Positions 62,325-64,000 of a stretch of DNA of 64,000 nt are shown piece after piece. The notes below the pieces were generated by a model. It made no database searches and was not told the origin of the DNA. It saw only the letters and a list, made by a program, of their open reading frames with translations. Position numbers and translations under genes: made by a program. The DNA lies in the NCBI GenBank assembly GCA_028872875.1, contig JAGWOC010000004.1:1-64000 (forward strand). The letters are read 5' to 3'. Source of the DNA: Chloroflexota bacterium (GTDB lineage: Bacteria > Chloroflexota > Dehalococcoidia > DSTF01 > JACRBR01). The number at the start of each line of letters is the position of its first letter. The stretch's first letter is position 1.

Positions 62325-63080
62325 ATGGACCTGGAGCTGGACGGCAGGGTCGCGCTCGTGACGGGCGGCTCGCGCGGCATCGGGCGGGCGATCGCGCGCG
62401 CGCTCGCGGCGGAGCGCTGCGATGTCGCCATCGTCGCCCGCGGCGAGGAGCGGCTGCGCGAGGCGGAGCGCGAGATCGCCGCGCTTGGCGTGCGCGCGGC
62501 AGCGATCGTCGCCGACGTGGCACAGGCGGATGACGTCGAGCGGATGGTGCGGGAGACGGCGGGACGGCTGGGCCGCATCGACATCCTGGTGAACAACGCG
62601 GGCGGCTCGTTCCCCGATGACGACGCCGGGTGGGAGAACGCGTACCGCGCGAACATCGAGGCGGCCGTGCGGGCGACGCGCGCCGTGGTGCCGCACATGC
62701 GCGCACAGGGCGGCGGCGCGATCGTGCACATCGCCTCGATCTACGGGCGCGAGGCGGGCGGCGGGCTGCCCTACAACGCGATGAAGGCGGCGATGATCAG
62801 CCACGCGAAGAACGCCGCGCTGGCGCTGGCGCGCGACAACATCCGCGTCAACTCCGTGGCGCCGGGCTCGATCCGCTTCCCGGGCGGCTCGTGGGACCGG
62901 CGGGCCGAGGCGGACCCGGAAGGCATGGCGCGCTTCGTCGAGCAGCAGATCGCGATGGGGCGCTTCGGCACCGCCGAGGAGGTGGCGCACGTCGTCGCCT
63001 TCCTCTGCTCGCCGAAGGCGGGCTGGGTGACGGGCGCCTGCCTGAACGTCGACGGCGGCCAGAGCCGCAGCAATATCTGA
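62325..63080 (+). CDS. SDR-family oxidoreductase
   Basis: GRVALVTGGSRGIGRAIARALAAERCDVAIVAR, LVNNAGGSFPDDD, YNAMKAAMISHAKNAALALA. Confidence 0.92.
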   Translation: MDLELDGRVALVTGGSRGIGRAIARALAAERCDVAIVARGEERLREAEREIAALGVRAAAIVADVAQADDVERMVRETAGRLGRIDILVNNAGGSFPDDDAGWENAYRANIEAAVRATRAVVPHMRAQGGGAIVHIASIYGREAGGGLPYNAMKAAMISHAKNAALALARDNIRVNSVAPGSIRFPGGSWDRRAEADPEGMARFVEQQIAMGRFGTAEEVAHVVAFLCSPKAGWVTGACLNVDGGQSRSNI

Positions 63081-63155
63081 CCGCGCCGGGGCCCGAAATG
63101 GCCGCTGGCAGGCCGCTCTCGCACCGATGCTATACTCACGGCGGTGGGCGCCGAC

Positions 63156-63242
63156 GGAGAGGTGTCCGAGTGGTTGATGGTGCCGCTCTCGAAAAGCGGT
63201 AGGTGATGAGCCTCGTGGGTTCGAATCCCACCCTCTCCGCCA
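63156..63242 (+). tRNA. tRNA-Ser (anticodon CGA)
   Basis: GGAGAGGTGTCCGAGTGGTTGATGGTGCCGCTCTCGAAAAGCGG...GTGGGTTCGAATCCCACCCTCTCCGCCA. Confidence 0.96.
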
Positions 63243-63303
63243 CATGAGTCCTTACGGTCCCCGTCCGCGGGCGGGGGCCGTTGTCTTGCCGGTGGCCGCG
63301 CGC

Positions 63304-63393
<90 letters not shown>

Positions 63394-63542
63394 TGCCCGG
63401 GAACACCAGACGACAGACGACATACGACGGAGCCGGACGCCGGCCGCCGGGGACAGGCGGCGAGCCCGCGCGGTTGGCTGAAGCCCGGCGATGCCGCACA
63501 ATCCCTCCGGACCCCTGACTCTGTTCTGAAACGGAGCCTCAC

Positions 63543-64000
63543 GTGGAACTGAAGAACACCGTCGCGATCGTCACGGGCGGCGCCCGCGGCATCGGCCGCG
63601 GCATCGCCTGCGCGCTGGCGGAGGAGGGCGCACGCATCGCCGTCGCCGACCTGCCCGCGACCGACGCCGACCGCCAGGAGACGATCGCCGAGATCAAGCG
63701 CCTGGGCAGCGACGCCCTCGCCGTCGACGTCGACGTGCGCGACTTCGCGCAGGTGCAGGCGATGGTCGAGGCGGCGCGCGCGAAGTGGGGGCGGCTGGAT
63801 ATCCTCGTCAACAACGCGGGCGTCATCGCCATCGGCCCCGTCGTCGCGTTCGCGGAAGAGGACTGGGACCGCGTGATGGACGTCAACCTGAAGGGGACGT
63901 TCCTCTGCTCGAAGGCGGTGGGGCCGCACCTGATGCAGCAGCGCAGCGGCCGCATCATCAACCTCTCGTCGATTGCGGGGAAGAAGGGCCGCGCCGGCTC
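63543..64000 (+). CDS. SDR-family oxidoreductase (truncated by window end)
   Basis: GTG start; VELKNTVAIVTGGARGIGRGIACALAEEGARIAVADLP...ILVNNAGVIAIGP...; open to window end. Confidence 0.9.
   Translation, partial: MELKNTVAIVTGGARGIGRGIACALAEEGARIAVADLPATDADRQETIAEIKRLGSDALAVDVDVRDFAQVQAMVEAARAKWGRLDILVNNAGVIAIGPVVAFAEEDWDRVMDVNLKGTFLCSKAVGPHLMQQRSGRIINLSSIAGKKGRAG

Overview
High-GC bacterial chromosomal segment. Gene content suggests Chloroflexota or a relative, but this is inference only. It holds about 45 credible protein genes, three tRNAs (Ala-GGC, Ser-CGA, Ser-GGA), one T-box leader and two CIRCE operators. Housekeeping genes include proB, lysS, hrcA-grpE-dnaK, groEL, lgt, pdxS/pdxT, a phosphohexomutase, larB, apt, folC, fabF, tilS, hpf and leuS. 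The most striking observation is in the heat-shock operon. A retropepsin-like aspartyl protease ORF lies between grpE and dnaK and is fused in frame to the N-terminus of DnaK. The ancestral dnaK start (GTG AGC AAG GTA ATC GGC AT...) survives upstream as a 20-codon remnant, and a 14-bp exact direct repeat (AAGGTAATCGGCAT) flanks the inserted segment. Accessory islets include a HARE-HTH-like plus GHKL-ATPase gene pair, a UDG-like plus unknown gene pair next to tRNA-Ala, a Fic gene behind a long palindrome, a PIN/Phd-type toxin-antitoxin pair with an operator-like palindrome, and a decayed HicBA-like relic between pdxS and pdxT. Family assignments come from reading motifs. No database search was run.
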